Shown here: one piece after another, positions 35,564 through 47,239 of the stretch | How positions within the stretch are numbered: the first letter of the stretch is position 1 | Layout of the letters: each line of letters starts with the position of its first letter | Source: Onthophagus taurus | Lineage: Eukaryota; Arthropoda; Insecta; Coleoptera; Scarabaeidae | DNA: 64,000 bases | Assembly: GCF_036711975.1 (NCBI RefSeq) | Contig: NC_091971.1 | Location: 20,715,501 to 20,779,500, forward strand | Direction: 5' to 3' | Notes under the pieces: generated by a model | Databases searched by the model: none | What the model saw: only the letters and a program-made list of their open reading frames with translations | What the model was told of the DNA's origin: nothing | Position numbers and translations under genes: made by a program

Positions 35564-35810
35564 TTTTAGTTTTAAGTTTTAATTAAATTTAATCATGTAT
35601 ATGTTATGGTTGATGTAATAAATCCAATTTTTATGAATAGTAACCCTATAGTGTTATTTGTACAAGAAGATAGCATTTGGAATTATAAATTATTTGTGAC
35701 TTTTCACATACATATACAGCGATTTGAATTACATCCATCCATAAAATAGCAATATTGAAATCCTTAGCAACCTAATTTTGAATTAAGTGAGGATATTCTC
35801 TTAAACTAAT

Positions 35811-36343
35811 GGCCGGTTATACAATATACCGATAAATCTACCTGATAACTATGCGACCAATAAAGTTATCGGGAGGATAAAGATATTCGCTGTTGTACAA
35901 ACTGTTTTTGTAAGTACAAAACTCGGTAACTTGTCGGTTTCTTCGCTATCGGCGAAATAAGAGTCAGTTGGTAACACTTTTTCCACATATCTAGTAATTT
36001 GTGCCGTAGGTTGGTAATGCTAACGTCTTTCTTTGAAATTTGAACGTTGTTTTTGACAATAATGACAATTGTTTAAAAAAAACACGACACACAACTGACA
36101 TAACGTACGTGTAGATATTATAGGTTAACCTATGCAGTAACCATAAAAAGTTTTTATATAAAAACCTTGGTAATCATATATATCTGGTGGATAATTGTTT
36201 TATCGGCACCGCTGATTACCCGAAAAGTTATCCTGCCGATAATTTCACCTACAAAAATATCCGTACATTGTAATACAGTAGAAACTAACTTATCGGCCAG
36301 ATAACGGTGTCGGGAAGATTATCGGTATATTGTACAACCGGAC
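35811..36343. mobile_element. 533-bp non-autonomous DNA transposon (MITE)
   Basis: Terminal inverted repeats of about 27 bp begin GGCCGGTTATACAATATACC at the left and, on the other strand, GTCCGGTTGTACAATATACC at the right. The shared interior blocks ACCGATAA and TTATCGG recur in both orientations. It has no coding capacity. The family is uncertain: the GGCCGG-type end suggests PIF/Harbinger, but the flanks do not show a clear 3-bp duplication. Confidence 0.6.
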
Positions 36344-36483
36344 TTTATTTCATTATTAGGAACATCGTCAATCGAAAAATAAGCTTCCTTGCTAATATTA
36401 AATTGTTTTCTTGTATAGAGCTGGTTTAAAAATTCCGTATTTTATACCTAGTTTATAGAGTTTTTCATTTTGAATAGACATTA

Positions 36484-37880
36484 AGACTGCGATAACATTC
36501 CGCTTGTTTGCTTTACCTCTACCTACATCCGGAATTCTTATAAGTACATGATCTACTATAGCTATTACTCACGTTGCTTTTGAAAATCATTTTGTTAACT
36601 TGTTTTGCAGAGTTTCGAGCATCTTCAATGGTTGTAGATCTTTTATTGAGTAAGAAGGTGAAATCACGTTTTTCTTCTGAACTGATTTGAACTTGGTCGT
36701 TTTCACCAGTTTTCCCTGTTGTGACTAAATTAACAGCCGAACTTCCAGTAGTTGTTAGTTCATATTGCCTCAAGTTCGATGTCTTTAGTGCTCTTTCAAG
36801 TTCTTGCTCTGTAGTGATTTCTCATCTGTTGGCAATTTGTTTTTAAGGCAATTTTGGCTTTATAGCCAAATATAGCTTCATACGGACTGCGATCTATTCC
36901 AGAATGGTGAGCTCTATTTTACATGAATTGGATAGATTTAACATTCCGGCTGTTTGCTTTACCTCTACCTACATCCAGAATTCTTATTAGTACATGATCT
37001 ACTATAGCTACTACTTGCTTTGCTTTTGAAAAGCATAACATTTTCTTAACTTGTTTTGCAGAATTTCGAGCTTCTCCAATGTTTGTAGATCTTTTATTGA
37101 GTAAGAAGGTGATATCACGTTTTTCTTCTGAACTGATTTGAACTTGTTCGTTTTTACCAGTTTTTCCTGTTGTGATTAAATTAATAGCCGAACTTCCAAT
37201 AGCTGTTAGTTCACGTTGCCTCAAGTTCGATGTCTTTAGTGCTCTTTCAAGTTCTTGCTCTGTAGTGATTTCTCATCTGTTGGCAATTTGTTTTTAAGGC
37301 AATTTTGGCTTTATAGCCAAATATAGCTCATACAGACTGCGATCTATTCCAGAATGGTAAGCCCTATTTTTCATGGATTGGATAAATTAACGTCCTTCTT
37401 ACCATTTTGTGGTATTATCTATTTCAAGCAAAGTACGCAACATGTTTTCTATGTTCTGGTTGGCCCTTTCAATCGAACCTTGTGATTGCCTGGGTCTAAG
37501 TTTCCCATGAACGATTTTGAATTCATCACACATTTCTGCAGTAACATTGTTTCCAAGTTCCTTATCATTGTCGCTTTGCAAAATGCAAGGATCTCCAAAA
37601 ATTGCAAATATGTTCAGAAGATGATCAACAATTTCTTCTCTAATGTTCTTATATTTTGCATTAACTTATGTCGTCCTCTATGGCCTGCGTTTTTCCATAC
37701 CTCCAAGTTTTATTATGTCAATCTCGTTAATCCTTCATATTCTTCAGGGGATTTACTAGAACTCGTCTCTATATTTTCTTTAACTTTTCACAAAAAGGAA
37801 TAACATTCTTCTCTTTTAAATAACTGATGATTTTTTCCTTTTTTAGATATCGAGTTACTAATCTATTCGTTCAATCGTTC
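36484..37880 (-). pseudogene. KRBA2-like/Ginger-type integrase remnant
   Basis: Read on the minus strand from about 37880: NLEVWKNAGHRGRHK (an H-G-G-R-like integrase zinc region); then LLNIFAIFGDPCILQSDN with the second catalytic Asp; then KIVHGKLRPRQSQGSIERANQNI with the catalytic Glu (SxxxE region); then NNTTKWSEGL, a SPYEAIFGYKAKI block, and a C-terminal part (HVLIRILDVGRG) that resembles the DVDRG region of KRBA2-like proteins. There are internal deletions, frameshifts and a local duplication. This integrase type is found in Ginger transposons and domesticated KRBA2 proteins. No intact frame exceeds about 100 codons. Confidence 0.6.
36493..37390 (-). repeat. ~444-bp tandem duplication inside the integrase remnant
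   Basis: The segment beginning TTTGCTTTACCTCTACCTAC at 36508 recurs at 36952 with small differences, and the similarity continues to about 37390. The unit therefore runs 36493-36936 and 36937-37390. It duplicates the C-terminal part of the integrase reading. Confidence 0.75.
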
Positions 37881-37899
37881 CTTAATCTCTTCTAAGTTA

Positions 37900-39842
37900 G
37901 CCATTATACTTGAAAGTAAAGTAAAGAATTAAGCTTTAAGTACGTGGGCTTTCACGGCCAGTGTTTGGCCATATGTCTTTATAAAAAGTGTTTTCCTTGG
38001 GGCCAGTTTAACGGTGTTGGCGTCAACTAAAACGTAAAGAAAAATTGGCCTTTCCGATGCAATCAAATTTAAATATTGGGTACGTTCACCAGGAAATTTC
38101 GTTTATGTTGATAAACGGAAACGGTTCATGGTTGTGATGTTTCTATTGGTTAAAAACGCATTACTTACATTGAAAATTCCTATTCTCACATACACACTAG
38201 TGACGCATTTAGCAAAATAAACGATATGTGGAATAAATATATGAGTAAATCTTATTTTGATAAAGATTTGTTGCTTTATTAGAATTTTTAAACATTAAGT
38301 TCAAATCCCATCCAAGGAAGTAATATGTAAACATCACCTTTACTTTAGAAACTTATCCAGTCTGTATTTATAAAGGTTAAGGGAGTGGATCATCATCTTT
38401 TACACGCCGGGCAAGGTTGCGTTGGTCCACATCATGCTACATATTTATAGAAAAGTAAATACATAGGCATAAAATATCAGTAATAAGCAATAAATTGAGA
38501 AACTTAAAGCTTGGTATAAGTGGCATTGTAAAAGAGATTAGCCATTTAAACGTTGTTGCAAATATGTTATTTAATACTCATATAGCATAGGAAAAGATTC
38601 AGTATTCGCAAAATTTAACAATAGTTGCAATAAAAAGATGTAAGTTAGGTTGCCTAAAATTAAGATAAAAGTGTAGATAAAAGTGTATTTTCTAAAAGTG
38701 TATAAAACTTTAGCAATTGCCTTATAGATGGCGACTCGAACAACAAATTTCAATATAAAAATAATCAATGCTTGATAAAATGTCTCTACTTACTACTATT
38801 ACTCATTTAAAACCTATTATAACCTAAATTATTACACGATTTGATACGATTTGAACCTCTTGAGTTCATAAAAGTGACTAACACTTAACTTTTTTTACAA
38901 TGTTTATATGTCACCCTTTATTTAATAATACCCATCTATTATTAGATGATAAAATATTAAAAAAGTGCAGTGATTTAAAAATACAGCTCATGAGCGAATG
39001 TTGTGATATTCTCTTTATCTTTAAACATTAATAACGAGCCTGATAGATAAGCTGATTATTAAAATAAAAAATATGTTTTCCACGATTACATCTAAATATA
39101 CTATAATAAAGAAACAGAAATTACAGCTTTGTCATATCAAATGGTTAAAGTTTGCAGTAAAGTTTTTAAATATAAAAGATGTCTTGAATTCAACAATATT
39201 CAGAAGCAAGATTCAAAATGGCGATGTGCAACAGACAATTAATAATCTGTTTTAAAACAAATGGTATTTACTGTGGGTCCTATCGTTTATTAACTAAGCA
39301 TGAAATAAAGTATTGAAATATCAAATTGGTCGGATTTTTAAAAATAGTTCAAAAATGCTACTGAGGTTCAAGAAATGCACCTTAATTGTTAAATTTACCT
39401 ACATATGAAAGATGAGGTGTTGAAAGTAAAACAAGCAATCTTGTTAATATTTGTAATATGTACTTCTTATCTATTACAAATATTAACAAGATTTTTTCTT
39501 TCTAACAAACAGACAATGTTTCTAATTTAGCTTACTTCTTTTTTGTTTTAATCCTATCTATATTTGTAATAGATTAAATAAAAACATTTTAAAATTCTTC
39601 TTATTAACCCTCGTGTATTCACTACTCAATGTCGCATATCTGATTTTATTTTGAGTGAATCACAGCGTCTCATATGTGATAGTATTTGAACGTTATGCAT
39701 CGGGGATTTATTCATTCATGTACACTACATTTCAGTCTTATTTTTAAAAAGGGAATATTTTGTATTTCAAGTAACATTTCTACTTTATATAATGCTCCCC
39801 AGGGTTTGCTCAGTCAGTTATTCGCACATCTGCCTCCTAGCA
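37900..39842. other. AT-rich sequence without recognised gene
   Basis: A short inverted pair around CTTGTTAATATTTGTAATA / TATTACAAATATTAACAAG lies at 39438-39492 and forms a strong hairpin. No coding region supported. Confidence 0.45.
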
Positions 39843-39929
39843 ATCTCGACTATTATTACGTTAAATATTTCTTATAAAATTTCTGACAGAAAGTAGTTTG
39901 CAAATTTAGCAGAATATTTTTATGACGAC

Positions 39930-40500
39930 TTCTCTGATGCCATGAAACGTCTTGCAGGATACTATTATGGTCGCAAATGTTTCAAGTGGTCTAAAAATTT
40001 CCCTGCTTCTTCATGGACTACACCGTCAAGTATAATTTTTCGCCTGCCAGAAATAAAAGGTGCTTGGTCTCTTCTGATCAAAAATCATGGTGGCAAACGT
40101 TGCGTACAGACCAAGTTACGTAGGACATTTGGATGCAATTGAACTAAAAGCATTTCTGTGCCTTTTGATTTTAAACGGTGTGTTCAAATAAACTCATGAA
40201 GATACAAAATGTCTAATATTTTCAGAGGTACACAGAAGATCGTCAACACTCCGATTTGACATAGTATAATTTGATGGATTTGCTGCAATGTCAAATACAT
40301 ATAAGCAACAACTGCAAAAATAATTTTAGTTGCTAATATGTCATCGTAGATGATATGCTGTTGAATTTAGGGGTTGTTGCATAGTTTGGCAGTACATTAA
40401 AGGCAAACCTAAGAAACATGGGATCAAAATAATGTCTTTGTGTGATGCAAAACCACACTATTTATTAAACTCTCGTTTACTCAAGGAAACCAGCTGAACT
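39930..40500 (+). pseudogene. piggyBac-like remnant, copy A
   Basis: Translation in changing frames gives YYYGRKCFKWSKNFPASS and SIIFRLPEIKG (the PGBD N-terminal Trp-Ser block), AIELKAFLCLLILNGVFK, and IKGKPKKHGIKIMSLCDAK, which matches the NKPxKYGIKLxxLCD segment. The catalytic FDN part is missing. It is a different, shorter remnant from the one at 8.1-9.7 kb. Confidence 0.65.
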
Positions 40501-40739
40501 TAATGCTAGAAAAAGAACCTGGCAGTGCCAATACTATAAAGTACTTACATCACAGGATGTAAGAAGTAGGATGTAGAAATTGGTTCACTTCAATATAGTC
40601 GTTAGATTAACTAAGATGTAACAAAACAAGATGGACTAAGCAGGAATAAGCAAGACATTTCACTGACATCTACACAATAAAAGAATTCATTTGTTTGCAG
40701 AAAGCACTCAGAATCAATCATTAAATGGTTTTCATGTTT

Positions 40740-41395
40740 GCAGTTTAAAGAATTTAATTTCAAAAATAGCATTTTCAAAAAAACCACAAACGTCTACAAT
40801 GCTGATGAAACCAGTGTAACTACAGTTCGGAAACCCGACAAAGTTGTAGTAAGACAGGTGGACAGGCACTAACTCCAGGGGAAGTGGAAAGGAGTGCGTT
40901 AGTGATAGACGCCTTGAAATATTATTTCACCATTATTTGTGTTTCTACCACTGCGGTAACACTAGCGTTTTATATGAGATAAACCGGTAAGATCAACAGA
41001 TACTGCCAACCTATCAGAATGGACGGAAGACGAAACATTCCTTTTTCATTTCCTATACATTATTGAACACATATTTATATTCATCACCGTGCTACACAGA
41101 GTCCTATCAATATTAAATAATTTGTCATGTTCAATTAATTTAAAGACTTTGGAGTATTTCACAAAAAACTGTATTGTGTTACTTTCGAATCCCTCCTCTC
41201 AATCTCCCATCTCATCTCAAATGATGAAATTATATCGCCTAATTCATCTAAAATTGGACCAGAACAACCGTCAGCATCTAAGGAAATATCTGTTACCGGT
41301 GTTGAATGTTTTCCATCAACACTGGCATCAATTATTTTCTGTGCAGTATTCTGTGATCTACAGACGAGGGAAAAGATCTTAGAAACAAGCGATTA
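40740..41395 (+). pseudogene. pogo/jerky DDE_1 remnant, copy A
   Basis: The frame near 40785-40870 reads VYNADETSVTTVRKPDKVV, the first catalytic Asp motif of the DDE_1 family (IYNVDETGxTTVQKPxKV). It is followed after frame changes by ISPLFVFLP, and near the end by a C-terminal part with VTGVECFPSTLASI. Central catalytic residues are lost. Confidence 0.6.
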
Positions 41396-42027
41396 ATACA
41401 ACTTGTGATGCATCCAGGGAAAACCATGTCAAGTTGTCACAAAAATGATCCGATTGCAAAAATAAACCATTTCACAATCATTAACAATAAATAGAGGTTT
41501 CTTTAGTTTATGTGTCACCACTATTAATAATCATATATAATATTTTGAACACCGCTATCTCTCATTTACGCTATAAGTATTTTGTGCACACGCTCTACCC
41601 AACGACTCCTGACGATCGACTCTCGTCCTCAATAATCCTCTCTCTCATTTTTACATTTTGGTCATTCTTATCTTCATGCTATTCGGATGATGACTAAACA
41701 TCACGACGTTTTAGGTAAGGTTTTAAATTTGGTGTCACTGTGATATAATTTCAACCTTGTTCTTTTATTCCAGTCTTGTTACATACATTTATTTTTAGTT
41801 TGTCATTTCATTTGCCGTTGTAATGTGTTTTTCTTATTATTTTACCATGTAAGTCTATAATTTTGTATATTTATTTTATATTTAAAGATTTTTATTTTAG
41901 TTTTACTTTAAACATTTTTTAAGTTTTTAACTTATGCCTGAGTTTTTGTTCTTTTTTGTTCATTTTTGACAGTAAGTTTTATCATTTGTTTTAAGATAAT
42001 TTCTTGTTATTTATTTTTAATTTGTAG

Positions 42028-42068
42028 ATTCAGCTGATGATGGCTTATTAGACGAAACCGGTACTGAT
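42028..42068 (+). ncRNA. hammerhead-ribozyme-like motif 1, copy A
   Basis: CTGATGA (42034-42040), a stem II GGC/GAC with one mismatch around a TTATTA loop, GAAA (42054-42057), palindromic CCGG (42058-42061), then U-A (42062-42063). TCAG (42030-42033) pairs with CTGA (42064-42067) as stem I. This fits a minimal type I hammerhead with cleavage expected after 42063. An extra U sits between the CUGAUGA core and stem II. Such motifs are known in Penelope-like elements. Confidence 0.5.
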
Positions 42069-42909
42069 TATATTAAATTTTTTAGCGAGAAAGAAGTTAT
42101 TTCATTTTATTTAAATACCTAAAATGTTATATTTTATATTTATTTATTCTTTTAATTACCTTATATTCTTTCTTCATATGTTATAATTCCTTTTGTTATT
42201 ATCTTGAATTCGTTTGATTTGGTTTGCAGCATCATATCGTATTTGAGAACGTTCTTCATCTAGACGTTGCATCATATCTTCCTCTCATAATTCTTGCAGG
42301 TTTAAATCTTGTACTAGTACATATTGATTTCGGTTAATACTTTAAAAGAGGAGGAAGCTGTTCTTTTACTGATAAGGAATTAAGATATCATATTATGGTT
42401 GTGTTTTTTCCAACTTCTTCGTTTTCTTGTGATACTCTGGCTCTTTTGTGCAATAGTTTTTGAACTCATCGAATACAAATTCTCCTAGGTTTGCCGAAAA
42501 CTTTCTGTTTACTGTAGTAATATATTTATAGTTCTTATTGGTAGATAGTAGTGATCAATGTGATAAGTATCCAGCAGAGTGGGTCATTTTTCGGTTGAAT
42601 TTAGATAACCTTCAAAATTTCCAGTCTTTCTCTCCATTATACAAATTAAAAAAATTCGTAAATACAAGTTCTATCTTTTTTCTATGTTTTGGTATCCAGA
42701 ATTTCTGCGAAGAAATTCTTAGTGCGCAATTGAAGCAAATATTCGATTTGCATTTATTTTAATTCTGATAAACTTATTTCGCCTCTACCCTACTTCTCTC
42801 TAATTTTGTCATCTTAATTCAGTCTATACTACCTACTTCACGAATAGTACTTCAATTTTTAAAGTCAACATTCGACCACCTCCCAAAAAAGTAGATGTAA
42901 CATAATTTC

Positions 42910-43035
42910 CGGTACTTACAAATCATTTTTGGGCGTTACTGGTTATTTTCGAATATTCGGGAAATGTTATTTGTTTATAGCCAAGCCGTTAAGTGATTTG
43001 TTGCAAGACGATCAACATTTCTGTTTTGGAACAAC
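42910..43035 (+). pseudogene. Ty3/gypsy reverse-transcriptase fragment, copy A only
   Basis: The frame reads FLGVTGYFRIFGKCYLFIAK, then PLSDLLQDDQHF. This matches the segment of gypsy-type Pol where RT passes to the connection (GLxGYYRKFIxxFSxIAxPL, then LLKKDxxFxW). It is about 40 codons, with nothing else of the element nearby. It is absent from copy B. Confidence 0.55.
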
Positions 43036-43346
43036 TCAGAATGAAGCCTTTTGAATGAAGATTAAAGGCCATTAAGTTAAGTGAGATGTCACCCGCATAC
43101 CAAAATAGACTAGATCAGACAAGGTAGATAAAAAATTCAAGTCATGCATTTTAAATATCTAGGTGATGAAATTACAAGAAACCGTGATCTATATAGAAAA
43201 ACATACGGACTTAGAACGTTCTATGATTTTAAAATGTAAACGTGTTCTGTACATAATTTATTTAATTTTTATTTGATAACTTCAAACATTTTATTATAAT
43301 GTAACAAAATTTGATGTCTTAATTTACTTCATGACAATATAAAACT

Positions 43347-43385
43347 AGTCTCTGAAGATGGCACATAGCCGAAACTAGTAAGACT
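43347..43385 (+). ncRNA. hammerhead-ribozyme-like motif 2, copy A
   Basis: AGTCT (43347-43351) pairs perfectly with AGACT (43381-43385) as stem I. CTGAAGA (43352-43358) matches the CUGANGA core. GGC/GCC stem II closes an ACATA loop. GAAA (43371-43374), palindromic CTAG (43375-43378) and U-A (43379-43380) complete the core, and cleavage is expected after 43380. An unpaired U precedes stem II. Confidence 0.55.
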
Positions 43386-44410
43386 TATGTTTTTCATTTA
43401 ATTAAAGACCAGTTTAAAAGTATAAAAACTATACATATTTTTTTTCTGCTTGTTACAAATACTGGTAAAATGGATTTATAACTCTTTAAACAAATAATTG
43501 ACCAGTGAATTTTCGGTTTTTTGTGCATTTTTGTGTGCACAACACCTTTTTATGCTTGGTCTGTTCTGGGCAAGCGTTGCGTACGGATCAAGTTCTGTGA
43601 GACATTTGGATGATCTATCGTTTGTACTATTGACTGAAGTTAACATCACTGAAAGCATCAATATGCCTCATATGCTGTTCTAGTCGATGACGAATGATAT
43701 ATTACAATTTTTGTATTAAAAGTGACCATCGTACAACTGTAGTATATAGCTGAATAAATACTCTGTATTTGTTCTGTATTTTTAATGCTTTCTATGAGAG
43801 TCAGTACTTACATCCACGTAACTGCAACACTTTTGTTGAGCAGGTGTTGTCTTCTGCTTCATCAGTATACAGAATGTATTTTTAATCATTTTCTCTTTCC
43901 TGCCCTAATATTACAAAAAATCGAAACGTAAGAGTTATTTTCTTCTTTTTGTTCCACTTTCGACTAGGGACAATCCCTGTTTATCAACCCACGTGTTATG
44001 GGTTTTATTCCGCAGACGAAGAGAACCAACTTTAAATCCATATCTTGTGTGGTCGTCCTTGTGGTCTCATTCCTTCCGGTCGTCCACGCATACAAATTCT
44101 TGTCATTTTTTTTTTACTTATTCTTTCTATATGTTCCACTTCTTTTTTTCTGGTTTTTATCCATTTAACTACATCCTGTATGTTACATCTTTTTTTAAAT
44201 ATGAATAATAATTCCGGTATTTAAAATCTGTACCGGAAATTAATGAGATTTTATCTGAAAATTGTACTATTTTATTGTTAGTAACCTTATCAAATATTTA
44301 GGATTTATCTTGTAAAAATAATATATCTACTGTATTAACTATCCTATATATATATTATTGGGTTACGAATTTTAATAACCAGTTTGGTCCCGTTCTATGA
44401 ATTATTAACC

Positions 44411-45477
44411 ATGTTGTATACATTGGGCGGTGGTGATGTAATTGAGAGCACTAGTGTTTTAAAAACAAATACTAGATTTTTAAGGAGGTAAGTAATCGTT
44501 TTATTTAAAGATTTATCAAAATTATCAAGACATCAAAATGTATTAATTTACTAAACAGATCTAAACAAATCGAAGAAAATCCCGAAGAATACTCTATTTT
44601 TGATAATGTTGAAGAAGGAATATGCGATATTTTTGTTGGAATAAAAAATAGTTCTTACAAACCAATTGATAGAGCTCGAGCTATAAAAGAAATGATACAA
44701 AATGAATTAAATTATCACAGCAGACTTTTAGAATTTATTAAAGCTTATAAAGAAGATTCGAATCAGATGATAGCATCCAGTTTAAATTCAATTGATAAGT
44801 TAACAATATCTTTCATAGAAAATTTAAAAGATGCTAACTATGATTTAATCAAAATAACTCGTGTTTATGAAGAAAATGTAAGTAACAAATTCTTTAATAC
44901 AACTTAAATAAATTAATCAATTTATATTTTTTAGATTTACCTATTTAAAATATACTTAGATATACTTAGACAAACAACTTGTTTAACAGATTCTATTAAA
45001 TCAAGAACTCTTATTCACGCAACATTTTTAAAAATATTACTTCATTCGTTTAATCATAAAGAAGAGGAAGAAAAGGCTATAGAAGGAACTATTAACATAT
45101 GGGATAACTTAATTAATGGATATCAACATCAATTGGATATTAGTTACGATATCGAGAAAAATGTTCCGTTTAGTTCTAGAGGAAGACTTATACTGCGACT
45201 CGAATTTAAAGTTGATAAGAAAGATATGGTTGTTTTTCTATTTGAAAAGGTTCTTCTTTTTACTACGATGGCAAAACAAGATTATTTAACGTATAAAAAA
45301 CATTATTTAACATCAAATCTTATTGATGTTGAGATTTGTGACAATTCAACCAAGCTCATTTTGAGTGTAAAAGATAAGAATAATAGTGTTAAAATAATTA
45401 AATTTCGAGATCTCACAAAATCGCAAAGTCAAAATATTATTAGATTTAGGGATAGTGTTCAGCACTTAATAAATTAA
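44411..45477 (+). CDS. DH-PH-like protein, 312 aa, three exons (copy A)
   Basis: Exons 44411-44487, 44559-44877 and 44935-45477 join in frame to 313 codons with stop; the donors are GTAAGT and the acceptors ACAG and TTTTAG. Residues 70-200 are the DH-like part: RAIKEMIQNELNYHSRLLEF resembles CR1, and FIENLKDANYDLI resembles part of CR2. The CR3 P-Q-R signature seen in the 472-aa paralogue is not recognisable. The PH domain is at about 212-312 (SSRGRLILRLEF, VVFLFEKVLLFTT, final helix NIIRFRDSVQHLI). It probably lacks exchange activity, though that is inference. AATAAA at 45514-45519. The second intron falls at the position shared with the truncated neighbour (before IYLF/KQLF). The ATG is supported by the intact frame in both copies. 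Confidence 0.75.
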
Positions 45478-45699
45478 AAACATTAAAAATTGAAAGATTA
45501 TTAAAATTTGATTAATAAATTCATTTACTTGTTTTTTAATTCCACCATACTTCCGCTTCATTAACGATATTAATTTTACGAGGAAATAAATAATATAATA
45601 TTCCAACAAGGAAAATAGAATAATAATGGTGATACGTAATGTTAGTGGGAAGTAATCTACACCTATTGTGTTAAAAAATACAAAATAAAATAGTTTAAT

Positions 45700-46342
45700 A
45701 TGAACGAAAGTGATGAATTAAATGGCAAACGAAATATTGTTGATCTTATTACATATTTTGATAGTATTTCTTGTGAAATTGATGCGGGAAAATTAAGGAA
45801 ATAATTTTTATCTCTTAATGATTAATCGCCTTTCATTTCAATTTTATTAGGAATACTAAAGCTAATTGGACGTATATTAATAAGAACGTGTGCCAAACAA
45901 ATTCTTTAAAGAAAATATGTAAATCTTCCAAAATAATTGAAGAACTTTTAAACACCGAAGAAACTTACTTTCAAACTTTACGACATATAATTGGGGTATT
46001 TATTTAATTTAATAAAAGATATGTCATATTACAAAAATGTTTTCAGAGTTATATTTTTTACTTCAAACAAGAATTAAATGAAAATATGTATATTTAAAAC
46101 TTTAGAAGAATTAGGAAGGCACCAAGTAACTTTTTATGTGGATCTTTTAGATAATCAAAAAGACGCCGAAAAAATAGCACAATGTTTTTTGAAACATGTA
46201 AGTATAAATTTATATTTTAAATGTCTAATTTATCGTTCATATTTTGTTTTAGAAACAATTATTTTATTATTACAAAATTTATATTAGTGAAATGTACGAT
46301 TTATTTAATACACTTTCTACTAAATACAAGAAATTAGTTGAG
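45700..46342 (+). pseudogene. truncated DH-domain gene, copy A, broken
   Basis: Counterpart of 57349-57987. Two lesions are visible. The first donor is AAGGAA instead of AAGGTA (GT to GA at 45798-45799), so unspliced reading stops after 34 codons. There is also a 4-bp insertion (GTAT, near 46087) in exon 3 that shifts the frame into TAA. Exons by comparison with copy B: 45700-45797, 45851-45995, 46047-46197 and 46253-46342. It begins 223 bp after the 312-aa gene, on the same strand. Confidence 0.7.
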
Positions 46343-47235
46343 GTAAGTAAAAATCGTCATTGTTAATTTCAAAATATTTTATTATATTTTGTCCTAATGA
46401 AACTTATTGAAGAATCAGCAATTTTAATTTTTCTGAAACAAAACAAGAGTATTTATATCATTATTTATATTACATTCAAATGGAACTTATTGTTACACTA
46501 AGTGAGGCATGGCGAGATCATAGGTGATGTCTATGATCTTCGTTCTACCACTAACGGGTCAAAAACCAAGATTTTTTTTGTTGTACATTAGACTACATAT
46601 ATTTATCTACATGTAGACTCAGCTCGTCGTGATAGACCCTGATGGAAAACTCAGCAACCATCTGGTTCTACTATTTAACAGCACACGTCTTCATCACTTC
46701 TTCTTTAACTTTTTCGAAAAATTCTAATATTTTCGTCATATGTCAATGACCATTTTGGGAAAGTTAAAATGACAACTGTTTTGTTTTGTTAACTATTTCC
46801 TATAGACCCTAAAATTTATAATTCGGCTAACTCGGCCGCATTTCAGAATCAGGATGCAATAACACTAAATCTTCTGTAGAATCTTGTACGTTCTATCTTC
46901 GTCGTTGGTTAGACTTCATACTGGCAGAAGAAGTTTACCTTTCTACCAGTCTATTCCGATCTAACTCTCGCCATTAAATAGGAGTGAAGCCTGGCGATAA
47001 ATCACGTATTGTTGCTTGAATCAAGGGCGTAGAATTCCGTATTCGGAGCAACAAAAGTAACAGTGAGGTATTCGTAGTTTTCTGTACAATGTTAGCGGAA
47101 ATCGCTTTTTAGATTATTTTATTTTTATAGCTATTTATTTATTTCTTTAAAATTTTAGTATTCGTGCCTCATCACACTTCCATCTTGAGGTAAAAATTGT
47201 AGCCAAAACTGGTGAAGTCAATCATATTCTGCTAA
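46343..47235. other. spacer after truncated DH gene (copy A); equivalent 57988-58890 in copy B
   Basis: No exon with DH CR3 or PH similarity was found. A sequence near 47186 (CTTGAGG, then GTAGCC, then AAAACTGGT) looks like a further, badly decayed relative of the hammerhead-like motif. Confidence 0.4.
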
Positions 47236-47239
47236 TTCG

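Larger units (their letters stand above)
41400..44400. other. AT-rich filler of copy A between transposon remnants and the 312-aa gene
   Basis: Apart from two hammerhead-like motifs, the Ty3/gypsy fragment and a weak LINE piece (FKYLGDEITRNRDLY, about 43140-43190), no gene is seen. The equivalent in copy B is 53340-56050. Confidence 0.45.

Noticed and set aside
43343-43380. Motif 2 as a simple ACTAGT...ACTAGT hairpin instead of a ribozyme
   Set aside because: The ACTAGT pairing is possible in copy A, but the leading C is missing in copy B, while every base needed for the hammerhead fold is kept in both.
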